A stretch of DNA of 64,000 nt from Plasmopara viticola (taxonomy: Eukaryota; Oomycota; Peronosporomycetes; Peronosporales; Peronosporaceae). The stretch covers positions 372,001 to 436,000 of the forward strand of contig MBPM02000073.1 of the NCBI GenBank assembly GCA_001695595.3, written 5' to 3'. Every line of letters starts with the position of its first letter. The first letter of the stretch is position 1. Made by a program: the position numbers and the translations under genes. This document shows positions 19,461 through 29,590 of this stretch, piece after piece. A model generated the notes under the pieces. The model did no database searches. It saw nothing but the letters and a program-made list of their open reading frames with translations, and was not told the DNA's origin.

Positions 19461-20264
19461 GTGTCCGGGCCGACGGAACACCAACAAGATCAAGATGAAC
19501 TTATGGAGGGTGAAGGAGAAGATGAAGTTCCAGATGCTCCAATGAATGAAGAGGAGTCCGACACAAATGAGTCAAGGGTCGAGATGCTTCGATTACCGAC
19601 CTCAGTACACTCTGAACTGACAGAGTACAGAGCTCCTACACTGGATGCACAGGAAGATCGATTGTTATTTCGACCGCAAGTGGAACGTTCAAGGCGTACA
19701 AATGAACCAATGTTGTTGCTGGAAAACGGATCAGATGCCGATGAAAGTCTGGGAGGAAGCGAAGGACCACCATCTTCAAAGCGTGCAAGGATTGATGAAG
19801 ACGGCCTGATAGCTGAAGCTATTCTCGCTTACGCTGTGAGTGTTGGTGAAGAATCAGACTTGCCTACCACGTATGCGCAGGCAATGTCTAGTGACGAGGC
19901 AGAACAGTGGCGACAAGCGATGGACGCCAAATTACAGTCGCATCACAAAAATAAAACATGGACACTCGTTCCACGAGAATCAGTTGGACGTACGATTGGA
20001 TGCCGCTGGGTCTTTGCTAAGAAGCGTGACCAGAATGAATGTGTTGTGCGCTACAAAGCACCATTGGTGGCTAAAGGTTTCATGCAGAAATACGGCGTGG
20101 ATTTCTTCGAGACTTACTCTCCAGTGGCCAACATGAACTCAATTCGAGTTGTACTCGCAGTGTGTGCGGGATTAGGCTACAAAATGGAACAGCTGGAAAG
20201 ACACCGTCTTTCTCAACATTGTACTGTCGGATCGTGTTCACATGGAAGTTCCAATTGGTGTTAA
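19461..20264 (+). CDS. Copia 3 linker and reverse transcriptase N-terminal fragment
   Basis: 267 aa. An acidic linker is followed by KRARIDEDGLIAEA and the RT start (GCRWVFAKKRDQNECV, GVDFFETYSPVANMNSIR). Near 20200 the frame leaves the LDVDTAFLN motif (here QLERHRLSQH), marking a frameshift within the palm domain. The equivalent copia 4 sequence is intact at 24480-24515. Confidence 0.8.
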   Translation: MSGPTEHQQDQDELMEGEGEDEVPDAPMNEEESDTNESRVEMLRLPTSVHSELTEYRAPTLDAQEDRLLFRPQVERSRRTNEPMLLLENGSDADESLGGSEGPPSSKRARIDEDGLIAEAILAYAVSVGEESDLPTTYAQAMSSDEAEQWRQAMDAKLQSHHKNKTWTLVPRESVGRTIGCRWVFAKKRDQNECVVRYKAPLVAKGFMQKYGVDFFETYSPVANMNSIRVVLAVCAGLGYKMEQLERHRLSQHCTVGSCSHGSSNWC

Positions 20265-20282
20265 GGGAGCTCAAGGATTTGC

Positions 20283-20864
20283 GTGTCAGCTGAACAAAGC
20301 TATATAGGTCTCAAGCAAGCTGCAAGCACTTGGAACAAGACGATCGACCACGTCTTCAAGAAGAACGATTTTAAAAGTTGTGGAGCGGATCAATGCGTCT
20401 ACGTGAAGAAAGTGGAAGAAGGTTTTGTGTACGCATGTCTTTATGTCGATGATATGATCATTGCAGCCAAGACGAGCGGCGAGATTCTAGAGGTCAAGGG
20501 GATGCTTAAAAGTGTTTTCAAGATGAAGGATCTCGGTATGGCGAAGTTCATCTTGGGCGTGGAGATCGACCACGACATGACAGCTTCCACACTAATGATC
20601 AAGCAAACACGCTACATTAGCGACGTGGCTGAGCGATTTGGACAGAAAAACGCCAAGAACGTCGACAATTCGTGTACGTCCGGTCTCAAGCTGTCAACAT
20701 CACAGTCACCAAGTACAGAAGCTGAGCGTTCAGAGATGCGGTCGAGACCATACCGCTCACTAATTGGATGTCTGCTATATGTTACAACTTGCACTCGGCC
20801 GGACGTCGCATACATCGTGACACAACTGTCTCGATTTCTCGAGAATCCAGGGTTACCACATTGA
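20283..20864 (+). CDS. Copia 3 reverse transcriptase C-terminal fragment
   Basis: 193 aa. YGLKQAASTWNKTIDHVF (here with IGLKQ), then CLYVDDMIIAAKTSGEI with an intact YVDD catalytic motif, then KFILGVEIDHD and PYRSLIGCLLYVTTCTRPD. It ends at TGA 20862-20864 where copia 4 has TGG (LQHWSAA), so one nonsense codon separates it from RNase H. Confidence 0.82.
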   Translation: MSAEQSYIGLKQAASTWNKTIDHVFKKNDFKSCGADQCVYVKKVEEGFVYACLYVDDMIIAAKTSGEILEVKGMLKSVFKMKDLGMAKFILGVEIDHDMTASTLMIKQTRYISDVAERFGQKNAKNVDNSCTSGLKLSTSQSPSTEAERSEMRSRPYRSLIGCLLYVTTCTRPDVAYIVTQLSRFLENPGLPH

Positions 20865-20882
20865 AACGCCGCAATTCGTGTA

Positions 20883-21440
20883 TTGCGCTACTTAAATTCG
20901 ACACGTCCTCATGGGATCGTTTACCAAAGAGGGACGGGAAAGGTGATTGTTGAAGCTTTTTCGGATGCTGACTGGGGTAGCAACACCGATGACAGACGGT
21001 CTGTCTCAGGTGTGCTGATCAACATTGGTAAAGCTCCGGTTGTATTCAAGTCCAAGTATCATAAAACCGTTGCACTAAGTTCCGCAGAAGCAGAGTATAT
21101 GGCGCTAAGCTTGTGCACACAAGAAGTACTTTGGGCGCGCGCAATGCTCAAGGACATGGGTCAAGAACAAGTGGGAGGCACGCAAATATGGGAAGACAAT
21201 CAAGGTGCGATAGCTTTGGCAAACAACGCGGGCTACCACGCACGTACAAAGCACGTGGACATCAGACATCACTTTATTCGGGAGAACGTTCAGCATGAAT
21301 TACTCAAGATTGGCTACATTAAAACAAGGAGTCAGCTTGCAGATATGCCAACCAAGGCGCTTGGAACCAAGATGCTGATGTATCTGCGCGAAGCCTCCAG
21401 AATCAAGACCAAGTTAGCAACAAAGGACACACAGCATTAG
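20883..21440 (+). CDS. Copia 3 RNase H fragment
   Basis: 185 aa with FSDADWGSNTDDRRSVSG, VALSSAEAEYMALSLCTQE, WEDNQGAIALANNAG and ARTKHVDIRHHFIREN, i.e. all the usual acidic and His positions of copia RNase H. The stop at 21438-21440 lies 13 nt before LTR B, over the polypurine tract. It would degrade the RNA strand during reverse transcription. Confidence 0.85.
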   Translation: MRYLNSTRPHGIVYQRGTGKVIVEAFSDADWGSNTDDRRSVSGVLINIGKAPVVFKSKYHKTVALSSAEAEYMALSLCTQEVLWARAMLKDMGQEQVGGTQIWEDNQGAIALANNAGYHARTKHVDIRHHFIRENVQHELLKIGYIKTRSQLADMPTKALGTKMLMYLREASRIKTKLATKDTQH

Positions 21441-21453
21441 CGGTGAGTGGGAG

Positions 21454-21599
21454 TGTTAACATTACACCGCTAAATGCATGTTGAACAGGTGGATGGCTTC
21501 ACAGTAATTACAAGTACGTCACAATTAGTAATTACATATGGTAGCCGTTCATTGGTCAGGATAAATATATTCACTTCGGTTTTTACTTTCTTCTCAACA
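21454..21599 (+). repeat. Shared middle LTR (LTR B) of copia 3/4
   Basis: 146 bp; serves as the 3' LTR of copia 3 and the 5' LTR of copia 4. Candidate Inr TTCACTTC at 21570-21577. Confidence 0.9.
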
Positions 21600-21641
21600 G
21601 GTTAACAGCCGCAACAAGCTCAAGCAACGTTCTCGCCCAAT

Positions 21642-22874
21642 ATGAACAAGCGCACCGAAGTCCTCCTAGGAAGTGGTAACTATTACCACTGGGAGTTTAA
21701 CATGAGGATGACCCTGGCGCGGAAGGGTCTCCTGGGACACATCATGGCCGTCAAGGAAGAGAAGGACGTCACGGAGGCGTGGCTGGCTAATGATGCCAAG
21801 GCGCTAGGCATCATTGCTCACGGCGTTGAGATCCAGCACCAGACCAAGATTCGGTCGGCTACGCGTGCTATGGAGGCGTGGGGAACCCCCCGCGATTTCT
21901 ACAATCGCTCGACTCTTCACAATCGTGTTGTGATGACTCGTCGTCTACATGAGTTCAAGATGGAAAGTGGAACAAGCATGGCAGAGCATCTGGACTCTTT
22001 TGACGAGCTAGTAGTGGGACTACAGACTACGGGAGAGCAAATTGATGAGTCACGCCAGCTGGTGGTACTTCTCAGCAGTCTACCTTCGGAGTACGACTTG
22101 ATTTCGTCGATTGTGGAAAATGCAAGGGACATTTCGTTGATAGAAGTCAAGGAGAAGCTGCTCAAAGAGTCGGAGAAGCTGCAGAGGAAAGAAGCTACAG
22201 AGAAAGCGTTTCGCGTAAATGGAAATGGAAATGCTAGAAGATTTAAAGGTGGACGGGACAATGGACGAAAGGGTGGTCCTCCACGCAATAACGGCGGATT
22301 CAAGGGCAAGTGCTTCAACTGTGACCAGTTTGGACACATGAAGCGGAACTGCCCGGCCGGTAAAAGATTCAACAGCGACGACACGGTGTTTGCTGTTGGT
22401 GAAGGGAAGTCATCAGGATGGCTGATTGACAGTGGAGCAACTTCCCACATGACCCCACACAGGAAGGACTTGTTTGATTACGAGGGCCTAGAAGCTAGCA
22501 TCGAAGTTACGATTGCAGACGGGAAGAAGTTGCTTGTCAAAGGAGCCGGCACGGTAAAATTGACTGGTTTGAACGGAATGAGGATTCGCATGGTTGAAGT
22601 TCTGCACATTCCCGGACTCGACAGAAGGTTGCTGTCAGTTGGCAAGTTGGCAGAGCGTGGCATGAGTGTGGAATTCTCGCGTTCGTCATGTGTCATTTGG
22701 AACAAGAAGCAAGCAATTGCGTCGGGCACAAAAGTTGGAAAGTCGTATTTTCTTGACTGTGAGCAAGAAGAAGCATGTCTCGTTGAACCGGGGCTGACAA
22801 TCAGTGGGAGCTTTGGCATGCACGCATGGGCACCCCAGCAAGGATGCGCTGATCAGGACACAGCGATTGACTAA
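21642..22874 (+). CDS. Copia 4 gag-protease ORF
   Basis: The ATG at 21642, 43 nt after the LTR, starts MNKRTEVLLGSGNYYHWEF. Gag runs to about residue 215. It has an intact CCHC knuckle, CFNCDQFGHMKRNC (about residues 226-239), then protease WLIDSGATSHMTPH (about 263-276). The last 30 residues after LVE are out of frame because four bases are missing at about 22786 relative to copia 5. The true frame continues in the 22804 ORF with the pre-integrase block. This start is supported by its position after the primer site and by the same start in copia 5. Confidence 0.88.
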   Translation: MNKRTEVLLGSGNYYHWEFNMRMTLARKGLLGHIMAVKEEKDVTEAWLANDAKALGIIAHGVEIQHQTKIRSATRAMEAWGTPRDFYNRSTLHNRVVMTRRLHEFKMESGTSMAEHLDSFDELVVGLQTTGEQIDESRQLVVLLSSLPSEYDLISSIVENARDISLIEVKEKLLKESEKLQRKEATEKAFRVNGNGNARRFKGGRDNGRKGGPPRNNGGFKGKCFNCDQFGHMKRNCPAGKRFNSDDTVFAVGEGKSSGWLIDSGATSHMTPHRKDLFDYEGLEASIEVTIADGKKLLVKGAGTVKLTGLNGMRIRMVEVLHIPGLDRRLLSVGKLAERGMSVEFSRSSCVIWNKKQAIASGTKVGKSYFLDCEQEEACLVEPGLTISGSFGMHAWAPQQGCADQDTAID

Positions 22875-24627
22875 TGGTATCCCAATTATCAAGCAAAGTG
22901 TGGAAAAGTTGTGCGCCGGGTGTTTGAAGGGCAAGCAGACGATCACGGTGTTGCCGTCTCGTTCAATGACAAAGACGACACGTGCGTTGGAGCGTGTTCA
23001 CACAGATGTCATGGGGCCAATGCGAACTATCTCGAAGGGTGGTGCCAAATACATTCTCACGTTTGTGGATGACTTTTCACGATATGTTGCAATTTTTCTG
23101 ATCAAGAGCAAGAGTGAAGTTGCTGGCAAGTTCAAGGAGTTTCTGACATTATACAAAAACCAGTGGGGTGCACGACTAAGATGTTTGCGATCCGACAACG
23201 GAACCGAGTTCGTAAACAAGAAAATGGCAGGAATATGTCAAGAGAACGGCATTGTACACCAGCGCTCCGTCCCATACAGCCCGCAGCAGAACGGAGTAGC
23301 GGAGCTTATGAACAGGACAATTATGGAGAAAGCCCGCAGCATGTTACACTACAAGAGCGTTTCGACGAAATGGTGGGCGGAAGCGATTAATACAGCGGTT
23401 TATTTAATTAATCGCTCCAGCAATACGGTCCATCCTGACACCACGCCGTATGAGCTAGTATTCAAAATGAAGCCTCGAATGGATCACCTGCGCGTATTTG
23501 GTTCGCAAGGCTACGCTCATATTGACGATGTGAACCGGACCAAACTGGAACCCAAGAGTTTCAAGTGTATGTTTATTGGCTATGCAGAGAATGTCAAGGG
23601 CTATCGCGTGTCTGACTTGGAGAATGCCAAGATTAAAGTGACCCGCTCTGTAAAGTTGGATGAGCGTGAGGTGGGCGGCATCTACGACACGCAAGAGCTT
23701 AAGCCGGAAACAATTGTTCAAGTAGTTAAGGATGGTGATGAAGTCAATGTTCAGCATCAAGTGGATCGACAGTCAGTTCCGGACGATCCCATGGGAGCTG
23801 TCGAAGAGACAGTCGAGGATGTCGATATGGAGGATGTAAATCGTACGCCAAGCGCCGTTGTACAGCGGCTAATGCCTTCTGAGAGCCCTGTACGAAACGG
23901 GCTTGAGCTAACGGAGTATCATCAACCTTCCCAAGTGCAACAAGAAGATCGTTTGGTGTTTCGGCCTGAATTGGAGCGAACACGAGTAAGACGTGAGCGA
24001 GTGCTAATGCTAAGAAACGGTTCCGATGGTGGAGAGTCAACAGAAGGAAGTGAGGGCCCACCGACTCTAAAGCGTGCTAGGATTGACGAAGATGGACTAA
24101 TTGCGGAAGCCTTTCTTGCCTACGCTGTGAATATTGACGATGATATGGACTCACCGACTACTTATACTCAAGCAATGGCAAGCGACGATGCAATGAAATG
24201 GCGTGAAGCAATGGATGCTGAGCTTCGCTCTCACGAAGAGAATAAAACGTGGAGATTGCAGCCACGAGGGGAGATTGGACGCACAATTGGATCACGATGG
24301 GTATTTGCCAAAAAACGTGATCAGAATGGCGCTATCGTGCGATACAAGGCACGACTAGTCGCGAAAGGTTTCAAGCAGAAGTATGGCGTTGACTTTTTCG
24401 AGACATATTCCCCGGTTGCCAACATGAATTCGATCCGAATAATTCTCGCGGTATGTGTTGAATGTGGCTATCAAATGGAACAGCTGGACGTCGACACGGC
24501 TTTTCTTAATAGCGTGTTGACGGACAACGTTTCTATGGAAGTTCCGCTTGGTGTCGACAATGCTCAAGGAAACATATGTCAACTAAACAAGGCTATTTAC
24601 GGACTTAAGCAAGCAGCGAGCGCCTGA
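22804..24627 (+). CDS. Copia 4 integrase-reverse transcriptase ORF
   Basis: 607 aa. The integrase zinc region ends CAGCLKGKQT; the catalytic Asp are in HTDVMGPMRT and LRSDNGTEFVNK and the Glu is in QQNGVAELMNRT (Leu replaces the usual Arg after Glu). C-terminal MDHLRVFGSQGYAHID and YAENVKGYRVSDLE follow, then an acidic linker. RT starts at GSRWVFAKKRDQNGAIV and continues through VDFFETYSPVANMNSIR and LDVDTAFLNSVLT to YGLKQAASA. TGA at 24625-24627 replaces the Trp seen in copia 5 (ASAWNKTI). The frame upstream of the first Met is open back to the deletion. Confidence 0.88.
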   Translation: MGALACTHGHPSKDALIRTQRLTNGIPIIKQSVEKLCAGCLKGKQTITVLPSRSMTKTTRALERVHTDVMGPMRTISKGGAKYILTFVDDFSRYVAIFLIKSKSEVAGKFKEFLTLYKNQWGARLRCLRSDNGTEFVNKKMAGICQENGIVHQRSVPYSPQQNGVAELMNRTIMEKARSMLHYKSVSTKWWAEAINTAVYLINRSSNTVHPDTTPYELVFKMKPRMDHLRVFGSQGYAHIDDVNRTKLEPKSFKCMFIGYAENVKGYRVSDLENAKIKVTRSVKLDEREVGGIYDTQELKPETIVQVVKDGDEVNVQHQVDRQSVPDDPMGAVEETVEDVDMEDVNRTPSAVVQRLMPSESPVRNGLELTEYHQPSQVQQEDRLVFRPELERTRVRRERVLMLRNGSDGGESTEGSEGPPTLKRARIDEDGLIAEAFLAYAVNIDDDMDSPTTYTQAMASDDAMKWREAMDAELRSHEENKTWRLQPRGEIGRTIGSRWVFAKKRDQNGAIVRYKARLVAKGFKQKYGVDFFETYSPVANMNSIRIILAVCVECGYQMEQLDVDTAFLNSVLTDNVSMEVPLGVDNAQGNICQLNKAIYGLKQAASA

Positions 24628-24738
24628 AACAAGACAATACATCGTGTCTTCATCAGGAATGGCTTTAAGAGTTGCGGATCAGATCAATGTGTTTATGTCA
24701 AGAGAACTAAAGAAGGTTTTGCTCACGTTGGACTATAT

Positions 24739-25731
24739 GTGGACGACATGATTATCGCAGCAAGAAGCAGCAAAGAATTAAATCAAGTAAAGGGAGTACT
24801 CAAGAATGCTTTCAAGATGAAGGAGCTTGGTCAGGCGGAATTTAATTTGGGTATGGAAATTGATCACGACAGGTCAGCTGGAATTTTGATGATCAAACAG
24901 ACTCGCTACATCGATGACGTGGTCAAGCGATTCGGTCAACAAGATGCCAAAAGTGTTGAAAACCCTTGCGTATCAGGATTGAAGCTGTCGTCAAAGCAGT
25001 CACCCACAACGGAAGAGGGACGGTCGACAATGCGATCAAAGCCTTATCGCTCTTTGATTGGATGCTTGCTGTACATAACGACATGCACTCGGCCTGATAA
25101 TGCTTACGTGGTGACGCAGCTATCACGTTTTCTGGAGAACCCAGGACTACAACATTGGAGCGCAGCAATTCGAGTAGTACGGTATCTGAAGACCACGCGT
25201 CAAATCGGTATCGTCTACCGAGGAACTGGAAGCGTTACGGTCAAGGCATACTCGGATGCAGATTGGGGCAGCAACACGGATGACAGACGCTCGGTCTCGG
25301 GAATTATGGTCATGATTGCAAGCGCACCAGTGGTATTTAAGTCGAAGTACCAGCGGACAGTTGCGCTGAGCTCAGTGGAAGCTGAGTATATGGCTTTCAG
25401 CTTATGCACACAAGAAGTTCTTTGGACGCGGGCAATGCTAAAGGACATGGGTCACGAGCAAGTTGAAGGCACACAGGTTTGGGAAGACAACCAGGGTGCG
25501 ATTGCGTTAGCCAATAACGCCGGATACCATGCTAGGACGAAGCATGTGGACATCAAGCACCACTTTATTCCGGAGAACGTGCAAGAAGGACTGTTGAAGA
25601 TCGAATATATCGACACGAAGAGTCAGCTTGCAGATATGCTGACGAAGGCAGTTGGGACCAAGATGCTTAAGTACCTGCGCGAAGCCACAGGAATCAAGAC
25701 CAAGTCAGCAACAAAGGACACACAGCATTAG
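24739..25731 (+). CDS. Copia 4 RT catalytic-RNase H fragment
   Basis: 330 aa, in the same frame as the preceding ORF; 24628-24738 is open, so only one nonsense codon intervenes. The YVDD site (GLYVDDMIIAARS) lies at the start, then FNLGMEIDHDRSAG, YRSLIGCLLYITTCTRPD and LSRFLENPGLQHWSAAIR. RNase H has YSDADWGSNTDDRRSVSG, VALSSVEAEYMAFSLC (Val for the usual Ala), WEDNQGAIALAN and TKHVDIKHHFIPEN. The stop is at 25729-25731, 13 nt before LTR C. Confidence 0.87.
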   Translation: MDDMIIAARSSKELNQVKGVLKNAFKMKELGQAEFNLGMEIDHDRSAGILMIKQTRYIDDVVKRFGQQDAKSVENPCVSGLKLSSKQSPTTEEGRSTMRSKPYRSLIGCLLYITTCTRPDNAYVVTQLSRFLENPGLQHWSAAIRVVRYLKTTRQIGIVYRGTGSVTVKAYSDADWGSNTDDRRSVSGIMVMIASAPVVFKSKYQRTVALSSVEAEYMAFSLCTQEVLWTRAMLKDMGHEQVEGTQVWEDNQGAIALANNAGYHARTKHVDIKHHFIPENVQEGLLKIEYIDTKSQLADMLTKAVGTKMLKYLREATGIKTKSATKDTQH

Positions 25732-25744
25732 CGGTGAGTGGGAG

Positions 25745-25890
25745 TGTTAACATTACACCGCTGAATGCATGTTGAACAGGTGGATGGCTTCACAGTAATT
25801 ACAAGTACGTCACAATTAGAAATTACATATGGTAGCCGTTCATTGGTCAGGATAAATATATTCACTTCGGTTTTTACTTTCTTCTCAACA
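25745..25890 (+). repeat. Copia 4 3' LTR (LTR C)
   Basis: 146 bp; preceded by GTGAGTGGGAG (polypurine tract). Candidate Inr at 25861-25868. Directly followed by ACCCTTCATGCACGCGC of segment o. Confidence 0.9.
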
Positions 25891-25996
25891 ACCCTTCATG
25901 CACGCGCTACCCTTTTTACTGTTTCAGTAAACACGGTTTCTGCAAGCCCAGCACGACCATGAGCTCACTTTTTTTTTGCACTGCAAGTGGTGTAGC

Positions 25997-26284
25997 ATGC
26001 GTCGATTGTGCGGTGTCGTGCTCATTCTAGCTCCATTCCTGGCCACTAGTCAAGGTATTGTGGACGCTAGTCAAGGCTCATAGAGTCTTCGAAGTAAACT
26101 CCAAAAGGAAATTGCCGCACCTGAAGAAAGGATGGCTTTGCCCATTGTTATCAATGAGTTCAAAAGTAAGCCAAATACGAAAATTGAGACTTTGCCCCTT
26201 GAAGCGCGAGAAAGAAAATTTAACGCTCTGAAAGTGAGAGGATCTAAGAGAGTTGATGCTATACAAAAGACGAAAACAACATGA
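25997..26284 (+). pseudogene. Gene n copy with premature stop (L1)
   Basis: 288 bp, same length as the open copy at 9764-10051. The leader MRRLCGVVLILAPFLATSQG is intact. TAG at residue 29 replaces the Q of QXLR; LR follows, then EER and the Lys-rich tail are unchanged. The frame downstream of the stop is otherwise open, so the loss is a single point change. Confidence 0.6.
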
Positions 26285-27150
26285 CTTTTTTTCTTTTGTG
26301 GGCGTGCGTCCTCATGAAGAATTGAAACAAATCAGAGATGTCTTCTACAGTCAAATTTTAGCTACTTTTCTCGTGGAGAATAATTCCGGTGTTTTATTTT
26401 ATATTTAATTTCCTATAACAAGCAGCTACGATGCACATTCTTGATACTATTGGTCCAAGTATAGCACGTATACATCGGTTTCTCGCTAGCTATCGTTCGT
26501 GCTTATGGTGACATTAGCGTTTCTAGGTCCAGGCACACATAAAGCCCGTCCAATGTGTCGGATCAAAGAAGTAAGGCTTTAATAATAATCCTCCACAGCT
26601 CGAGCAATAACACAGTCAAGTTTGCTAAGTATGGTCAAAAGGCTGTTTTGCAGTGAAGTCGACGCTGCTCCTTGTATGTTTAAAGAGAGTGTGTTTGAAT
26701 ATTTGGCAAGACTAGTGGCCCTTTGATCGCCATTTACCATACTTTAAGAGTAAACTTGACCGAGTCATTGCTCTAGCAACATTAAAGTGCTATTGGAGTC
26801 TGTTTGATACACAAGACGGGCTTCATGTGCGCCAGGACCTCTAAATACTTATTTGTTAGTGAGCTTCACCCAACTAAGCGCAGCGAAAGTTCAAAAGCAC
26901 GTGACATACTTTAAGTAGCAGCGACCGCACATCAAAAATTGGCTTTGTAGCTACAATAAGTCAGACCGCAGTATTTTTGCCATAAAAAAAACAAAGCAAC
27001 CGATTTGAATGAGTAAACCAAAGGACAATATATTTTCTTGTCACTAAAGAGTACGATACTCGGTTTTGGTTTCTTTTTAGCTTTGGCTTTCAACTTGTCT
27101 TGCTTGCATAGTTTTGAGGGTGGATTCCACGACATTAAATCCCCGACTTG

Positions 27151-27264
27151 TCAGTTACGATTGCGCGGAGGGGGAGATTGACGATCGGGGAGAGGGGCAA
27201 CGGAACCGTGATCAATGGCCAGGAATGTAGCCAGAATGAGCACGAAACCGCACGAACGACGCAT
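27151..27264 (-). CDS. Segment j signal-peptide ORF (L1 copy)
   Basis: 37 codons from an ATG at 27264. The leader MRRSCGFVLILATFLAIDHG is followed by a Pro/Arg-rich tail. It ends at TGA where the k frame (minus 27135-26932) overlaps. Here k has lost six bases relative to 36824 (QDKLKAKAK), which keeps its frame. Confidence 0.42.
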   Translation of the reverse strand: MRRSCGFVLILATFLAIDHGSVAPLPDRQSPPPRNRN

Positions 27265-28216
27265 GCTTCACCACTTGCAGTGCAAAAAGAATAGTGGCCT
27301 CTGGTCGTGCTTGAGCTGCAGAAACTCTATTTACTCAAATGATCTGCCAACATGAGAGCGACAAGATCCGAAAGAAAAGAGACGGATTAAATTTCTGGTG
27401 GGCTATCCATGTTTGCAAAGCTTTCATGTACATGAAACCGGGAGTATCATCCGGATTACGCGAAATTCCGCAGATTCTATGCGTACATACATACCTGTCG
27501 CGAGGTCCAAGGCAGTCAGAAACTTTCTAGCATTGCTATTTATTGCGACATTATACCACTGCGCCTTTTGCACTTCGTTGTCCTTATCTTCACATCACAG
27601 TTACTTCTGGCCGTGCTTGAGCTGCAAAAACCTCATTTACTTCGATAATTTGCCCATGCGAAAGAAATGAGGCGAATTAAATTTCTGGGAGGTTATCCAT
27701 GTTCGCAAAGCTTTCGTTTACATAGAATACCGGGAGTATGTTCCTGATCACGCGAACTTAAGCAAGGCCGTTAGATTCTATGCGTGCTGTCGCGAGGTCC
27801 AATGCAGTCTTAAATATCAAGCAATTCTATTTAATGCGACATTATACTACTGCGCCTTTTGCCTTTCATTGTCCTACAAAGTACGCCCTCACATTTATCT
27901 TCACATCACCATTCGTCGCATAAACCATCTACATATGGTCCACACGACAAGACGTCCATGCGACCAATGGGAGCGGCCGTTCTGATACTGGGAAGTATTC
28001 GTTGTCTTTACTACTTGATAGCAAACACATCATCTCGATTCTATCCACTAAACGGTACTTCAAGGAGACCAATGCCGTCTAAAAATATCTAGCAATGTCT
28101 CTTACTCCTAAAGTAATAGCAAGTAGTAATTCGTTATTATGCGATGCAATTGCATCATTCCTTTAAGATACGATCGGAAATGAATAGCATCCTAAGAAGA
28201 CCGACAGTCATCTTAA

Positions 28217-28489
28217 TCATTGCATCAGCTTAAGCAGCTGTACCACCTTTGAGATTTTTTGACCAATTCTAAAGCTGAACCGGGAGCGAAGATTCTGACA
28301 GAAATATGTTGTAGAAATACAGCATTGTGCATTGTCGCGATTTGTGTTGTACTCATTTAATGGCGCTTCCACCGATCGACGATAAGTTAAAAGGCTCTCA
28401 CGGTCGCATTGATCACCCTTGTGACTAGAATCGGACGCACAGCTTACTAGACGGCTGCCGAGGGCTGCTTTAAGCCAATTCAATGATGT
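28217..28489 (-). pseudogene. Segment f ORF, L1 copy
   Basis: Open over the full 88-residue conserved region on the minus strand (WLKAALGSRLVSC to LLKLMQ). No in-frame ATG; a TGA precedes it, as in most units. Confidence 0.4.
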
Positions 28490-28953
28490 TCAGAGACTGC
28501 AGCTTTGTTTTGCAGTACTGTCAACCTTCGAGTCCATTATGACTTTTGGTTGATGTGCCATTGAGAGCTGTCCGAGTGCTAGTTTTTTACTCGTCGCTGT
28601 TGACACAGTAATTTGCGTTCCTCTTACTCGAGCCATTACATAATAATCAAATATAAAAATTGCTTACGTCGCTTCAGCTGTTCAAGTAAGACTGGCGCAC
28701 ACCGCACAGTTTTTTACAATCTTTTTATTAGGGAGTCGCCTCAGTTTTCGTTAACTACGCCATACCCCACTTTTTATAGCACCCCTCAGTATACAGGGCT
28801 AAAACCGCCTTTACCTTAAGTTTTGAACGTTTGTTGGCTGCAACAATCAAGGATCTTTGTAAGATAATAACATTAAAACTTTCAATATTCAGTGTTGCGT
28901 GAAATTCGCCATGGGTTTCGGGAATCGAAAGAGCTAATCAAGCTTTTGGAATA

Positions 28954-29301
28954 TCATTGCCTCCGGTTACTTGTTTGTGTGCAGCACTCGACGCAGCTCT
29001 GCGACGGTGCGAATACTCCGTGCATCGATCGTGCTAGTGCCAATACGAGCACTATTTGACCCATCCACCGATTGTGATTGCTTGGTATTGGATAGCGAGT
29101 TGAATAGGGCAGCAAAAGGCGAAATAGTCCTGTTTCCACCGCCTGACAAACTCTGCAGTAAATAGACCCAGGTGATCGCACCGTCGTCGCTCGATCCAGA
29201 GCAGACAAACCAAACTTTTTCACCAGCTGCCTCAAAACAGAACGGTCGCTAGGTTTCATCTTTAAAAAGCGTAAAGACAGCATGTCATCGTGCAACTGCA
29301 C
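28954..29301 (-). pseudogene. Segment b conserved ORF, L1 copy
   Basis: 115 codons from a GTG, with an internal Met. Blocks are LRQLVKKFGLSALDRATTVRS, YCRVCQAVETGLFRLLLPY and MVLVLALARSMHG (here IVLVL). A second overlapping frame, TISPFAALFNSLSNTKQ...RTVAELRRVLHTNK, is also open in every copy. Neither is recognised, and which frame was used cannot be told. Confidence 0.35.
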
Positions 29302-29590
29302 ATCTCCACGTGGCTTGTCAAAACTGCTACTGCAGCGATGCCCACTTCTCTCTTGTTGCTAACTTCGTTCTCTTAATCAGTACAAAATATCGTCGTTTCC
29401 ACCTCTTCCTCAAAACTATCAAGTTGAGTCTCATTTGCGCGATCAAGACTCTTCTTCATGACATTCGCCTGCTTGTAAGGCAGCCACTGCGTAACAACTC
29501 TCGGTTAATAGGTATCGACGACGAGCTTCCCGTCGATCTTTGCGATTGTTGTTCGAATGTCTCGAATTTTACTCGGCATCTCAACATACT

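Larger units (their letters stand above)
17145..21599 (+). mobile_element. Copia 3: first half of a compound copia element
   Basis: LTR A is 17145-17290, the internal region 17291-21453, and LTR B 21454-21599. LTRs are only 146 bp, start TGTTAACATTACACC and end TTCTCAACA. A purine-rich tract, GTGAGTGGGAG, precedes LTR B. LTR A and B differ at about six sites. The 5' flank (segment e) does not match the flank beyond copia 4 (segment o). Middle LTR B is shared with copia 4, which points to recombination between two separate insertions. Confidence 0.92.
21454..25890 (+). mobile_element. Copia 4: near-intact copia element, second half of compound
   Basis: LTR B is 21454-21599, the internal region 21600-25744 and LTR C 25745-25890. 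LTR B and C differ at only two of 146 positions. Its polyprotein has a 4-bp deletion (about 22786) and a single nonsense TGA (24625-24627). It is closely related to copia 5 at 40757-45190, which has the deleted bases. To the right, host sequence resumes in segment o without a target duplication matching the left end of copia 3. Confidence 0.93.
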
